A stretch of 64,000 nucleotides of DNA from MH13 sp042140245 (GCF_042140245.1 NZ_CP159483.1:310001-374000); one strand, 5' to 3'; positions 42,641-52,754 are shown, counted from the first letter of the stretch. Numbers and translations: made by a program. The notes: generated by a model not told the origin, from the letters alone.

Positions 42641-43111
42641 ATGGGTATGGACCTAAGCGACCTGGTTGCACCGGACGGTGTGATCGCCTCGCTCAAAGCA
42701 ACGTCGAAAAAACAGGCCCTTCAGATGCTGGCCGCCAAGGCGGCCGAGCTGACGGGCCTGCCCGAGCGCGACATCTTCACAACCCTTTTGGAACGAGAGC
42801 GCCTGGGCTCCACCGGCGTTGGGCATGGTGTGGCCATTCCGCACGGCAAACTGCCCGAGCTTGACCGTGTGGTTGGTCTCTTTGCGCGCGCTCACAACCC
42901 TCTGGATTTTGAGGCGCTCGACGAGCAACCGGTCGATCTGCTGTTTCTTTTGCTTGCACCTGAGGGGTCTGGTGCGGACCATCTTAAAGCCTTGGCGCGC
43001 ATAGCACGTGTGCTGCGCGATGAGGTTCTGGCGGAGAAGATCCGTTCAACCGACCACGCGACCGGCATTTATGCCGTGCTCACTGGTGATGCGCAGTCTG
43101 ACGCTGCTTAG
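42641..43111 (+). CDS. ptsN: Nitrogen-regulatory PTS EIIA (PtsN)
   Basis: EIIA-Ntr of 156 residues with the phosphorylatable His in GVGHGVAIPHGKLP (H68, with H62 near it). It receives phosphate from NPr/EI-Ntr and affects potassium transport, phosphate sensing and carbon-nitrogen balance. The ATG at 42641 has GGAG 5 bp upstream. The window also encodes HPr, EIIA-Man and HprK at 57.3-58.7 kb, the other parts of the regulatory PTS; no EI is present. Confidence 0.95.
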   Translation: MGMDLSDLVAPDGVIASLKATSKKQALQMLAAKAAELTGLPERDIFTTLLERERLGSTGVGHGVAIPHGKLPELDRVVGLFARAHNPLDFEALDEQPVDLLFLLLAPEGSGADHLKALARIARVLRDEVLAEKIRSTDHATGIYAVLTGDAQSDAA

Positions 43112-43271
43112 CGGTTTGACACTTTGAAGTCTCTCAGAGCGCAATGTTTTATTTACCCTGCTAATAAAAAAGCTTCTCTAGTGCCTTAGTGTCTTAGGAC
43201 GCTTCACTTTTTCTTAGATGAACAGGTCATAGTATCTCTGAAAGCCTCAAAGGCTTGGTCAGGGCGACTGT

Positions 43272-46151
43272 ATGACTGAAGATCGCACACATATCGAAAG
43301 CAAACTGCGTTGGCGCTATACGCTGCGATACTTGTTGGCTATGTGCCTTATTGGAAGTTCAATTGTCATTGGCGCCCAACAGACGCATCAAATTCTCGAT
43401 GTCAATCGCCAAACCGGTGAGATTATCAGTACTGCCGGTACGCAACGCATTCTTTCTCAAAGAGTTGCATTGCTGACCGAGCGTGTTCGCAATGAAACGC
43501 TTGATTATCGTCGTGACCGTGCCTTGCGCGAGATGCGCTCAGCCATCGAGCGTATGGAACAGGCGCACATGTACCTGACCAATGGCGCCGATGGCCGAAC
43601 TGCACCTGCGAGCCTGACCCCTGCTCTTCAGCATCATTATTCTCCCTCTGGCAGCGGCTTGGATGGAATGATGAGGGGTTTCATCCGGACCTATTCAGCT
43701 TTCGTGGAGGACCCAGACGGGCTGTACGAAGCTGTCACGTTCCAGCGAATGAACGCTGAAAATGGCCTGCTGACACGACTTGATCGGGCTGTTGACCTCT
43801 ACGCTCAGGCAGCCGACGCAAAAATGTCCAATGCCATGCGTACACATGGCATGTGGGTTTTGATTTCGTTGGCTTTGGTTGCATTCGCGGCCTTCATGAT
43901 TTTCCGGCCTTTAGCCCGCGACGCGGCGAAAGCTGTTGCCAATATGGGTGCTGCGTTGGACGAGCGTGCTGCCCTGCTGTCGCGGTCGTTCAAGATCGCT
44001 AAGATGGGTCATTGGCGCGCGATCAACCCCGAGGCTGACCCCTTGTGGTTGTCGCAAGAGTTGCTCGACATGTACGATATGGAGCGCAAAGAAGGCTTTG
44101 TGCCGCTCTCGATGATCCAGCAAGGCGATGTGATCGACGAGGGCACATCGATTGAAGACAATCTTCAGCACACTGCCTTCAAACGAACCTGGGAAACAGG
44201 CGAGCCAACCGTAGCGCGCTCGAAATATCGCAAGCCCAACGGCGAAATCATCGACATGCTTGTCCACATGGAAGCTGAGTTCGGGCCCAGTGGCGAGGTT
44301 GTCGGGGTTGTTGGGGTTATCAAGGATGACACTGCCGAAGCCGAGGCAGATCGCGCGTTGATGCAAAGCTATGCCGTGATTGAAGGCAAGTCGCGTGACC
44401 TAGTAGAGGCCCAGCGTTTGGGCAAGCTCGCCACATGGCGTTGTTGTTTGGACACCGGCACTGTGGAATGGGATGAGCGCGCATTTGAATTGATGCGGTT
44501 CGATCCCGCAGACTTCCAACCGACAATGGAGAGCGTGCGTCGGTGCTACATTGATGGCAGCCGCGAACGACTGGTAGCGCTTAGTGAGCGTGTGGTCTCC
44601 ACGGGGCAACGCCAGAGCGACACGTTCCGTGTTCAATGCGGCGATGGCAGCGTGATTGATCTTTATCTGCGCTCCACCCTTGAGTGCGACGCGGATGGCA
44701 ACGCCATTGCGCTGTTCGGGACCATGCAGGATGTCTCCAAAGAACGGGCGGCAGCCCGCGAGCTGGAGCAACTGGCTTACTTTGACAACTTGACTGGTCT
44801 GGCCAATCGCACCTTGTTCACCCGTGAGTTGAAGCGAGTCAGTGATGCCTCACGTCGGCACAAGGACAAGGCGGCACTTGTTCTCCTCGACCTTGATCAC
44901 TTCAAAGAGGTTAATGACACGCTTGGACATGAAGCCGGTGACCAACTTCTTGGTATTGTTGGCCAACGCCTCTCCAATGTAGTGCGCAAGGACAGTTTCG
45001 TTGCCCGCTTGGGCGGCGATGAGTTTGCCGTCATTGTCGAAGGCGATATCAGCCAACAAACGCTAGACAGTCTTTGCGCGCGCATCATAGAAGCTTTGGC
45101 GCAACCGGCTGCTTTGTCGCTGGGAACAGTGCAAACCAACGCAAGTGTTGGTGTTGCCCTGATGCCGGATCACTCCGGTGACCCTGATGAGTTGTTGCGT
45201 TTTGCCGATCTTGCGCTTTACGCCTCCAAAGAACGCGGACGTGGGCGCGCGACCTACTACAATGAGCATTACAGCGAAGCGCTCAGCGCCCGCCTAACTA
45301 TGGCTTCTGAGGTGCGCTCAGCGCTCGATGAGGCCCGTTTTGAAGTGCATTATCAGCCCATAACCGATGTCCAGAACGGCAAAGTGGGCGGCTTTGAAGC
45401 GCTGCTAAGGCTGCCCAAGCCGGATGGTGGTTTTGTGCCGCCAAGCGAGTTCATCGCGATCGCGGAAAGCTCTCACCTGATTGCTGATCTCGGATCCTTT
45501 GTCCTGCACTCAGCCTGCCAAGAAGCGCAGTCATGGATTGATGAGGGACAGCCCGCCCGCTCCGTATCGGTGAATGTATCTGCAGCGCAGGTGTGGCACG
45601 GTGATCTTGAACAGGTTGTCGATAGCGCACTGGAAAAATCCAAGCTGGACCCAAGCCTGCTGTGCATTGAGTTGACCGAGAGCGTGTTTGCCGCCGAGAG
45701 CATCGATCGTCTGAATGGCATTTTGACCCGCTTGAACGAGCGCGGCATTCAGCTGGCACTGGATGACTTTGGCACCGGCTACTCCTCGCTTGGCTACCTC
45801 AATCAATTGCCTTTTGACACGCTGAAAATCGACCGAACCTTCGTTTCGGGCGCCAACCAATGCGTGGAGAAGCGCAAATTGCTGCGCGGTATTGTAAGCC
45901 TTGGTAAAGGCATGGATTTGAAAGTCACCGCTGAAGGCGTAGAGACCGAGGATGAGCTTAAGCTTGTTCGCCAGCTTGGTTGTCATTGCGTGCAGGGCTG
46001 GTACTTCAGCAAAGCACAGCCAGCCAACCAAGCGGCGGTGGAAGCAGCTCGAATCGAAGCATTGGGTATGCTGCGGCAGCTAAATCCCCAGGAACGTCAG
46101 CGCCAGCATCGAGATGCTGTTATGGATGCGCTGTTGCGGCGTTCGGCCTAA
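43272..46151 (+). CDS. PilJ-like sensor, PAS, GGDEF-EAL c-di-GMP enzyme
   Basis: A 959-residue protein. Helix one (about 17-35) and helix two (about 194-212) flank an extracytoplasmic domain with ISTAGTQRILSQRVALL, the sign of PilJ/nitrate-sensor-type helices. PAS-like domains follow at about 235-355 and 385-490. The GGDEF domain keeps LGGDEF (about 580-586), so it can make c-di-GMP, and the EAL domain keeps EALLR (about 709) and downstream acidic and Lys residues (DDFGTGYSS), so it can hydrolyse c-di-GMP. Which activity prevails is unknown. The stop shares CTAA with the convergent kinase gene. Confidence 0.9.
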   Translation: MTEDRTHIESKLRWRYTLRYLLAMCLIGSSIVIGAQQTHQILDVNRQTGEIISTAGTQRILSQRVALLTERVRNETLDYRRDRALREMRSAIERMEQAHMYLTNGADGRTAPASLTPALQHHYSPSGSGLDGMMRGFIRTYSAFVEDPDGLYEAVTFQRMNAENGLLTRLDRAVDLYAQAADAKMSNAMRTHGMWVLISLALVAFAAFMIFRPLARDAAKAVANMGAALDERAALLSRSFKIAKMGHWRAINPEADPLWLSQELLDMYDMERKEGFVPLSMIQQGDVIDEGTSIEDNLQHTAFKRTWETGEPTVARSKYRKPNGEIIDMLVHMEAEFGPSGEVVGVVGVIKDDTAEAEADRALMQSYAVIEGKSRDLVEAQRLGKLATWRCCLDTGTVEWDERAFELMRFDPADFQPTMESVRRCYIDGSRERLVALSERVVSTGQRQSDTFRVQCGDGSVIDLYLRSTLECDADGNAIALFGTMQDVSKERAAARELEQLAYFDNLTGLANRTLFTRELKRVSDASRRHKDKAALVLLDLDHFKEVNDTLGHEAGDQLLGIVGQRLSNVVRKDSFVARLGGDEFAVIVEGDISQQTLDSLCARIIEALAQPAALSLGTVQTNASVGVALMPDHSGDPDELLRFADLALYASKERGRGRATYYNEHYSEALSARLTMASEVRSALDEARFEVHYQPITDVQNGKVGGFEALLRLPKPDGGFVPPSEFIAIAESSHLIADLGSFVLHSACQEAQSWIDEGQPARSVSVNVSAAQVWHGDLEQVVDSALEKSKLDPSLLCIELTESVFAAESIDRLNGILTRLNERGIQLALDDFGTGYSSLGYLNQLPFDTLKIDRTFVSGANQCVEKRKLLRGIVSLGKGMDLKVTAEGVETEDELKLVRQLGCHCVQGWYFSKAQPANQAAVEAARIEALGMLRQLNPQERQRQHRDAVMDALLRRSA

Positions 46152-46789
46152 TCGGCGGCCTTGTAAACGAGGTCAGCTGGTCGCGATTGGGCAACCACAA
46201 AGCGAGCATTGGGTAAATCGTTTTCAGCGACGCGGCGTTGCCCCTCTTCAGCCGAAAACCCGTGGATGCGCCAGCGTTCTTCAAGGCGTGACTTAAGCTC
46301 GTCTTCATCCACATCAATCTGGATGGCTAAATCATAGAATGGCAGCAGTTGGTCCCAAGGTGCCTGGTTCAGCAGCAAATAGTTGCCTTCGACCAAGATT
46401 GTCTGCACCGAGCGATCAATGACTCTGGCGCCTGCTCGCGAAAGCTCACGCGTACGATCAAACAGAGGCACGGCGATCTCTGGCTCTTCATTGGCTGCAA
46501 GACGCTTGTGCAAGGCGATCAGTCCGCCAACGTCAAATGTGTCCGGGGCTCCTTTGCGTGCCAATCGACCGCGGTCGCGCAGAACATCATCATCGAAGTG
46601 AAAACCATCCATCGGAACGATGGCACAGGAACCTGATTGGGCCTGGTTGAGTCGTTCGTACAACGCTTCGCTGATCGTCGATTTTCCACTGCCTGGAGGT
46701 CCAACAATGGCAACCAGGCGCCTGGGTTCGGCTTCGGTTGTTGTTAGAGCGGTCAGCAGATCGTCAAGATGCGTTATATGTGCAGTCAT
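46148..46789 (-). CDS. P-loop nucleoside/pantothenate-kinase-like kinase
   Basis: A 213-residue kinase with Walker A GPPGSGKST (30-38), the substrate-site MDGFHFDD, an LID-like RLARKGAPDTFD, and VEGNYLLL (Walker B-like). It resembles the uridine kinase/PanK-like group in which rhizobial fructose-ABC-transporter FrcK proteins are placed, but no sugar transporter is near, so the substrate stays open. It starts 36 bp after the stop of the upstream GGDEF-EAL gene, so the pair may be co-transcribed. Confidence 0.75.
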   Translation of the reverse strand: MTAHITHLDDLLTALTTTEAEPRRLVAIVGPPGSGKSTISEALYERLNQAQSGSCAIVPMDGFHFDDDVLRDRGRLARKGAPDTFDVGGLIALHKRLAANEEPEIAVPLFDRTRELSRAGARVIDRSVQTILVEGNYLLLNQAPWDQLLPFYDLAIQIDVDEDELKSRLEERWRIHGFSAEEGQRRVAENDLPNARFVVAQSRPADLVYKAAD

Positions 46790-46825
46790 GTTTGATGTCT
46801 GACATCAACCAGCTGTGATCTCAAC

Positions 46826-49492
46826 CTATGCCGCGGCGCGCCAACGGTTCTCACGCACAAAATCGATGAATACATCTGAGGGCATCGGCTTGCCGAGCGC
46901 ATAGCCCTGCAAGGTGTCGCAGCCTAGCTCGCTCAGGATCGATACGTGATCCCTTGTCTCCACACCTTCGGCGACGACTTTGATACCCAGCGACTTTCCA
47001 ATCTCGATGATGGAGGCCACAAGCTGCCGTTGGCTCGTCGATGATGTGATGGGCGCGATCAGTCGACGCTCGATCTTCAATCGTGCTGGCTTGAGCTGCA
47101 GAAGGCTGATGATTGATGCGTAGCCAGTGCCGAAATCGTCGATTTCGATATCGATACCCATAGCGGTCAGGCGCTCAATGTTGCTGGCGACGATCTCGTC
47201 TTGGTCATCAAGAAAGATCAATTCCAACAGCTCGAACGACAATTCGCCTGTCTTGATCGGAAGGCCATCAAGTCGATCAATCAGTTCTGGGTCTTGCAAT
47301 TGGCCTGCAGACACATTGACCGATTTTTTGGGTATGGTGATGCCATTGGCTTCCCAACGGGCTGACTGCCAAAGGGTTTGCTCTAAGATCGCGCGATCAA
47401 TAAGCGGAACAACATTTAGCTCCTCTGCAGTGCACAAGAACGAGTCTGGGGCCAGCAAGCCACGCTTGGGATGCTGCCAACGAGCAAGGGCTTCCACACC
47501 AATAATATCAAGTGTTTGCGCATCAAACTGCGGTTGGAAGTAAGGCAGGAACTCGCTGCGCTCCAAGCCGCTCAAAATCTCATCGGCCAACTTCTTGTTG
47601 GAGAGGATTTCGGCTTTCAACGTTGCATCGAAAAACTCAAAGCGATTGCGACCCTGGTTCTTGGCTCTATAGAGAGCAATGTCGGCGTTGATCAACAGTT
47701 GCTTGGCCGGCACCGCATCGTCGCTGGTGTTGACGGCGATGCCGACGCTCGCGCCGAACCGACATTTGTGGTTCTCATAGGGTACTGGCTGGCGCATCTG
47801 CTCAACGATGCGCCCGGCCAAGGCCGACAAAGCGTCATTTTTGGTGGATGTCATAACCGCGATGATGAACTCATCGCCCCCAACCCTGGCCACCAAATCA
47901 TTTTCGCGGCAGTTCTCTCGCAGCACGTTGGCCGCGTGAGTGAGCATGGCATCCCCGGCAGCGTGCCCAAGCGTATCATTGATATGCTTGAACCGATCCA
48001 GATCTATGTGGATCAAAGCTGATGGAGCTGTCTCGGCATCGTCTTTGAGCACTCTTTCATCGAGAAAACGACGGTTGGGTAACCCGGTCAAACTGTCATG
48101 GAGCGAGTTGTGCTCCATCTGTTGACGCGCGTCTTCGAGCTCTCGGTTTCGGGTTTCTGCGCTTTGGTTGGCCTCAATCAACCGCGTCTTAAGCTGCACA
48201 TCATCGGACACATCCCAGTTGACGCCCAAAACGAGCGTGTGACCAGATGGATCGAGATGGGAGGCGCCAATGGTGCGTATCCAACGCGTTGTGCCATCGG
48301 CCTGCATGACGCGAAAAACCGAATTGTACATACCTCCGGCCGCGATCGCTTCGTCGAACTCTTCAACAGCTTGGTCGCGGTCATCTGGGTGCAGCTTGTC
48401 CTTCCAATGCTCCACGGCGTCCGGGGTCACATCGTCAGGTATGCCGTAAAGCTCGCGCATGCGCTGGTCCCACTTCAGGTGACCTGTATCGATGTTCAGC
48501 TCCCAGACACCGATTTTCGACGTCTCAAGTGCTAGTTTGAGACGGCGGGAGAGGATCCGCATCTCTCCTTCGCGGACCGCCAGTTTGCGGATATGGGCGC
48601 GGTGCTGATCGTAGAGATAGCCTGCAAAAACAATTGGCAGCATCACCATCAGCATTGCAGCGGCAAGGGCGGCACGGAACTGAAGAGCGTTAGACGGGAT
48701 TTCTGGCCACCCATCGCGCGGGATCGCTGCGATGCGCCAACCGCCATTTGGCAGCGACACTTCCGCCTCTACAGGCTCTTGTTTGAGGACCATGCCATCG
48801 CCGAAGAAAACCGTATCATCGGAGAGGTCCGCGTCGCGCCCCATCAGGACCAACTGGATCGGTAAGTCGTCGCGCATGAGACCACTGTCGGTGTAAAGCT
48901 GGTCAACATCAATGACCGCAGAGATCAAGCCCCAGGCCCGATCACCAGCCGGCCCACCTTCAACAAAAACTGGGAAACGACCAATAAAACCCTGCCCGCC
49001 TTGGACAAGGTCGATCGGCCCAGCCAAAACCATATGCCTGGCTTGCATGGACGCCAACGCTGCTTCGCGTTGGGTGGGGTGACGCAAGTAATCAAGGCCA
49101 AGGGCCTGTTCATTTCCAATCATCGGGTAGATCATCCTGATCACCAGATCAGGGGCTGCGGCAATGCTGCGCAACTGGGAGTGCTCGCCAATCAGTTCTG
49201 AGGCGATCCGTTCAAACTTAGCTTGGTCAATGTCAGGATCCGATGCGATCACGGCGACAAGTCCACGGACCAGCTGAATGTTGCTGATGATGTTGCTTTC
49301 AAGCGCAGCACGCACAGCCCCCAGATGCTCGGACACTTCCGCCCTAGCCTGCTCGCGATAAAGCGCTTGGTTTTGGTGATCAGCAAAGTAACCAACCCCA
49401 ATAACCACAGCCAGCGCGAGGCATGCTGCGATCAAACCCGGTCGGAGATGTATGTGTGCCACTGGACCACCTTTGACATCAAAAGGCAGCAT
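46826..49492 (-). CDS. CHASE-PAS-GGDEF-EAL c-di-GMP enzyme
   Basis: An 888-residue protein. The first helix (about 16-33) and a second (about 273-295) enclose a CHASE-type periplasmic domain with the typical GLDYLRHPTQREAAL and GFIGRFPVFV segments. A PAS/PAC domain (ISKIGVWELNIDTG-like at about 325-445) precedes the GGDEF domain, with intact VGGDEF, and the EAL domain, with VEALARWQHP and DDFGTGYASI. Both activities appear possible. The ligand of the CHASE domain is unknown. It is on the opposite strand from the first GGDEF-EAL gene and shares only the domain logic. Confidence 0.9.
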   Translation of the reverse strand: MLPFDVKGGPVAHIHLRPGLIAACLALAVVIGVGYFADHQNQALYREQARAEVSEHLGAVRAALESNIISNIQLVRGLVAVIASDPDIDQAKFERIASELIGEHSQLRSIAAAPDLVIRMIYPMIGNEQALGLDYLRHPTQREAALASMQARHMVLAGPIDLVQGGQGFIGRFPVFVEGGPAGDRAWGLISAVIDVDQLYTDSGLMRDDLPIQLVLMGRDADLSDDTVFFGDGMVLKQEPVEAEVSLPNGGWRIAAIPRDGWPEIPSNALQFRAALAAAMLMVMLPIVFAGYLYDQHRAHIRKLAVREGEMRILSRRLKLALETSKIGVWELNIDTGHLKWDQRMRELYGIPDDVTPDAVEHWKDKLHPDDRDQAVEEFDEAIAAGGMYNSVFRVMQADGTTRWIRTIGASHLDPSGHTLVLGVNWDVSDDVQLKTRLIEANQSAETRNRELEDARQQMEHNSLHDSLTGLPNRRFLDERVLKDDAETAPSALIHIDLDRFKHINDTLGHAAGDAMLTHAANVLRENCRENDLVARVGGDEFIIAVMTSTKNDALSALAGRIVEQMRQPVPYENHKCRFGASVGIAVNTSDDAVPAKQLLINADIALYRAKNQGRNRFEFFDATLKAEILSNKKLADEILSGLERSEFLPYFQPQFDAQTLDIIGVEALARWQHPKRGLLAPDSFLCTAEELNVVPLIDRAILEQTLWQSARWEANGITIPKKSVNVSAGQLQDPELIDRLDGLPIKTGELSFELLELIFLDDQDEIVASNIERLTAMGIDIEIDDFGTGYASIISLLQLKPARLKIERRLIAPITSSTSQRQLVASIIEIGKSLGIKVVAEGVETRDHVSILSELGCDTLQGYALGKPMPSDVFIDFVRENRWRAAA

Positions 49493-49726
49493 TGCTCAAA
49501 AGACCTGCAGGACTTGAGAAAACGCCGCCTATTGGCCCAATAGCAACAAGAAAAGGCTAAGAAAGCGTATCTTCTTGCGCTGGCTAAGATTTAGCGCAAG
49601 CAAAGAATGTAATTTGCTCTACTAACACTTTTAGTTGTATTGCTTAACGTATCGGGCGTAAGATGAAACGGCCCTCTCAGCGCTTGCTAGCGCCAACGTT
49701 TCCATATCAGCTTTTGTGAAAAACCT

Positions 49727-49802
49727 TGGTGGAGCCAAGGGAAATCGAACCCCTGACCTCTTCGCTGCCAGCGAAGCGCTCTCCCAGCTGAGCTATGGCC
49801 CC
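49727..49802 (-). tRNA. tRNA-Ala (GGC)
   Basis: A 76-nt tRNA on the minus strand with acceptor stem GGGGCCA/TGGCTCC, D arm AGCTCAGCTGGGAGAGC, anticodon loop CTGGCAG (GGC, complement of 49767-49769), T arm CAGGGGTTCGATTTCCC and encoded CCA. It reads GCC and GCU. The 234 bp downstream on its strand (49493-49726) contain only a dyad CTTGCGCT/AGCGCAAG (49574-49600), possibly involved in processing or termination. Confidence 0.97.
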
Positions 49803-49929
49803 ATTAGGGTCCGCGCGGCATGTTCGATAAAACGATTGGCGCGCGGGCGTTCGGCGTCTTTACGTCAGGCTTTTCGGACGGTCAACCGCTTCACGAACCG
49901 TTGAACCACCCGGCCATCATCGTTAGGCC

Positions 49930-50373
49930 CTATGTGTCGTCGTCGTCACGTCCGGCGACGACGGCAACGGCAGGATCTGAGTCCTCGTCATCATCTTCCA
50001 GGAACGTGTCATCATCAGCATTCACGGCATCATCGCCGTCAATATCGGTTGTGTCGATGTCGGGGATAACGTCGGCGTTGTCGTCATCCTCATCATCATC
50101 GTCCAACGAACCTTTTGGTTCAGCGTCTTCCAGTGACACCACTTCAACGTCACCGGTGTCCTCGGCTTCAACCTCAGCGGTCTCCGCCTCGTCCTTGTCC
50201 GTTTCTTGGGGTTCCTCGTCCGGTTTGGTCGTTTTCTTTACCGTCAAATCGAAGGCAGAAACCGGATAGGAAATGCCGGTGTAAGGCGAAACCACCGGAT
50301 CACGTCCAAGATCATAGAACTTCTTGCCCGTTTCGGGGCAGATGCGCTTTGTGCCCAGCTGTTGTTTGGCCAC
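49930..50373 (-). CDS. FYDLN acidic domain protein (TIGR02300 type)
   Basis: A 147-residue protein with a conserved N-terminal part (MAKQQLGTKRICPETGKKFYDLGRDPVVSPYTG), giving the family its FYDLN-acid name, and a C-terminal half that is almost all Asp and Glu. The Cys-Pro pattern hints at a small metal-binding fold. The function is unknown; the acidic tail suggests binding of basic proteins or nucleic-acid-mimicry. The start is GTG 50373, with GAGG upstream. It is between tRNA-Ala and aroA. Confidence 0.9.
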   Translation of the reverse strand: MAKQQLGTKRICPETGKKFYDLGRDPVVSPYTGISYPVSAFDLTVKKTTKPDEEPQETDKDEAETAEVEAEDTGDVEVVSLEDAEPKGSLDDDDEDDDNADVIPDIDTTDIDGDDAVNADDDTFLEDDDEDSDPAVAVVAGRDDDDT

Positions 50374-50570
50374 GCCAGAACCTCATCGTATGTTCGTGCA
50401 ATCGGGGCGCCGCGCCCCACGCTTTGGAAACGGCGTGATAGACACGGTTTACGCGTCAAGTCAAAGCCGAAAAGTGGATGGTCAATTGTCGCTGGGCAAT
50501 TGCACCGACCGGTTAGGCTTGTCATAAGGCCTCGCGCCTACCTCCAACCCGGCACAGTCGAGGCCTTTTC

Positions 50571-51926
50571 ATGGACGCATCCAGCGGCCCCCAACCCCTT
50601 CGTTCTCACCACACCAAAACGCTCAGCGGCACCGTACGTGTACCCGGTGACAAGTCGATGTCCCATCGAGCCCTAATTCTAGGCACCTTGGCGCGCGGCA
50701 CCACGCGCATCTTTGGATTGCTTGAAGGCGAGGATGTATTGGCAACCGCTGATGCCATGCGTCAGTACGGCGCCAAGATCGCGCGGGATGAGGATGGCAC
50801 TTGGCACGTTGACGGCGTCGGCGTTGGCGCCCTGCTTGAGCCAAGTGAAGTGATTGATTGCGGCAATGCCGGTACGGGGGTGCGGCTCATTATGGGTATG
50901 GCCGCAACCTACCCGTTCGCTTCCACCTTCACCGGCGATGGGTCTTTACGCAAACGCCCAATGAAGCGTGTGCTTGATCCGTTGGAGGAGATGGGCGCGC
51001 AGGTTTTGGCCCGCGATGGCGGGCTTTTGCCGCTGACCATCCGTGGCAACGATACACCCCTACCCGTTACCTACACGGTGCCAATGCCCTCGGCTCAGGT
51101 GAAATCGGCGGTGCTGTTGGCAGCGCTTTCCACCCAAGGCACAACCACGGTCATTGAGCCGATCCCCACGCGCGATCATTCAGAACGCATGATCAAAGGC
51201 TTTGGCGGCGATCTCACAGTGGTTGAGAATGAGGATGGATCACGGACCATCACTGTTGAGGGCGGCAAAGTTCTGCAAGCGCAGGACGTGACCATCCCGG
51301 CTGACCCCTCATCCGCTGCCTTTCCTCTGGTGGCAGCTTTGATCGCACCCAATGCTGAGGTGGTGATCAAAGATGTGATGCTGAACCCAACACGCACAGG
51401 TCTCATCGCGACGCTGCAGGAGATGGGTGCGGACCTCACCATCACCAACCGCCGCACTGAAGGCGGAGAAGAGCTGGCCGATATCACCGCAAGATCGTCA
51501 CAGCTGAAAGGTATCACGGTTCCAGCAGAGCGTGCGCCGTCCATGATTGATGAATATCCGGTGCTGGCGGTTGCTGCCTCGTTCGCTGAGGGTGAGACGC
51601 ACATGCCAGGGCTTCACGAGCTTCGAGTGAAGGAGTCTGATCGATTGGCCGCAGTCGTCGATGGGCTGACCACCAATGGCGTGCATAGTGAGAACGGCGA
51701 AGACTGGCTCACCGTAACCGGTACACCAGGGGCTGTGCCTGGCGGCGGCACAGTGATCACCCATTTGGATCACCGTATCGCTATGGCCTTCTTGGTGATG
51801 GGTCTTGCCTCACAACAACCTGTGACAGTGGATGATGGTCGTGTCATTGCGACCAGCTTCCCAGCTTTCGGAGGGCTAATGAGCGGCCTCGGCGCCTCTT
51901 TCACCAGGCTCTCCAACCATGCCTGA
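50571..51926 (+). CDS. aroA: 3-phosphoshikimate 1-carboxyvinyltransferase (EPSP synthase)
   Basis: AroA joins shikimate 3-phosphate and phosphoenolpyruvate in the shikimate pathway. The 451-residue protein has the substrate-site VPGDKSMSHRALILG, KRPMKRVLDPL, ELRVKESDRLAAV and HLDHRIAMAFLVMG. Over its length it resembles class II, CP4-like EPSPS, yet the glyphosate-site position reads GNAGTG (Gly101), where the CP4 enzyme has Ala. It overlaps cmk by 8 bp, the start of an aroA-cmk-rpsA operon. Confidence 0.96.
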   Translation: MDASSGPQPLRSHHTKTLSGTVRVPGDKSMSHRALILGTLARGTTRIFGLLEGEDVLATADAMRQYGAKIARDEDGTWHVDGVGVGALLEPSEVIDCGNAGTGVRLIMGMAATYPFASTFTGDGSLRKRPMKRVLDPLEEMGAQVLARDGGLLPLTIRGNDTPLPVTYTVPMPSAQVKSAVLLAALSTQGTTTVIEPIPTRDHSERMIKGFGGDLTVVENEDGSRTITVEGGKVLQAQDVTIPADPSSAAFPLVAALIAPNAEVVIKDVMLNPTRTGLIATLQEMGADLTITNRRTEGGEELADITARSSQLKGITVPAERAPSMIDEYPVLAVAASFAEGETHMPGLHELRVKESDRLAAVVDGLTTNGVHSENGEDWLTVTGTPGAVPGGGTVITHLDHRIAMAFLVMGLASQQPVTVDDGRVIATSFPAFGGLMSGLGASFTRLSNHA

Positions 51927-52557
51927 TGCGGTTGTGATCGCCGTGGATGGACCTGCCGCGTCCGGCAAAGGCACGATTTCCAAACTGTTGGCGCAGCATT
52001 TCAAACTCCAGCATCTGGATACCGGGTTGCTCTATCGCGCGGTTGGATTGGCGATGCTGCAGAGCGGCGGCGATCTGGATGACCCATCTGCTTGCGAGGC
52101 AGTTGCCAAAAAGCTTGATCTCACTGCGCTCGACCCTGACGTACTCGCCCAACACCATGTGGGTGAAGCGGCCTCAAAAGTGGCTGTGCACCCACCCCTG
52201 CGTGCTGCCTTGTTGGAAGCTCAGCGCAGCTTTGCAAACGTCGAGCCCGGTGCTGTGCTGGATGGCCGAGACATCGGCACAGTGGTTTGCCCTGGTGCAC
52301 AGGCCAAGCTTTTCATCACCGCAAGTTTGGAAGCACGCGCCAAGCGGCGACACGCCCAAGCGGTCCAGAAAGACCCTTCAGCTTCGTTGGAAGCGATCAG
52401 CGCCGATCTTGCCAAGCGCGATGCCCGCGATGCCGGTCGCAGCAACGCCCCACTAGCGCAGGCTAACGATGCCCTGTTGCTCGATACCACAAACTTGGGT
52501 ATAGACGCGGCGTTCGAGGCCGCGCGGGCTTTTGTGGCATCTAAGCTGCACGCCTAA
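51919..52557 (+). CDS. cmk: Cytidylate kinase (Cmk)
   Basis: Cmk phosphorylates CMP and dCMP. The 212-residue protein has the P-loop VDGPAASGKGTI (about 9-20), LDTGLLYRAVG, the CMP-binding LDGRDIGTVVCP and LAKRDARDAGRSNAPL. The order aroA-cmk-rpsA is common to Proteobacteria. The ATG lies inside the end of aroA. Confidence 0.95.
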   Translation: MPDAVVIAVDGPAASGKGTISKLLAQHFKLQHLDTGLLYRAVGLAMLQSGGDLDDPSACEAVAKKLDLTALDPDVLAQHHVGEAASKVAVHPPLRAALLEAQRSFANVEPGAVLDGRDIGTVVCPGAQAKLFITASLEARAKRRHAQAVQKDPSASLEAISADLAKRDARDAGRSNAPLAQANDALLLDTTNLGIDAAFEAARAFVASKLHA

Positions 52558-52754
52558 GCCAATCGAACAGAACTGGCCTAACACGTTACGCCCTGCACAC
52601 ACCGCGCCCCTGCCGGTTGAAGCCTTTCGCTCTTCCAGCACGCATCGTGCAGCTGCCCTTCCTACTATGGGCTTTGGCAAGCGTTGATGGCTTTGACCAA
52701 CACCAACCATTGTCGGCCACTGGGCTGACCGGGCGCAGGAAAGAAAAGACATAC

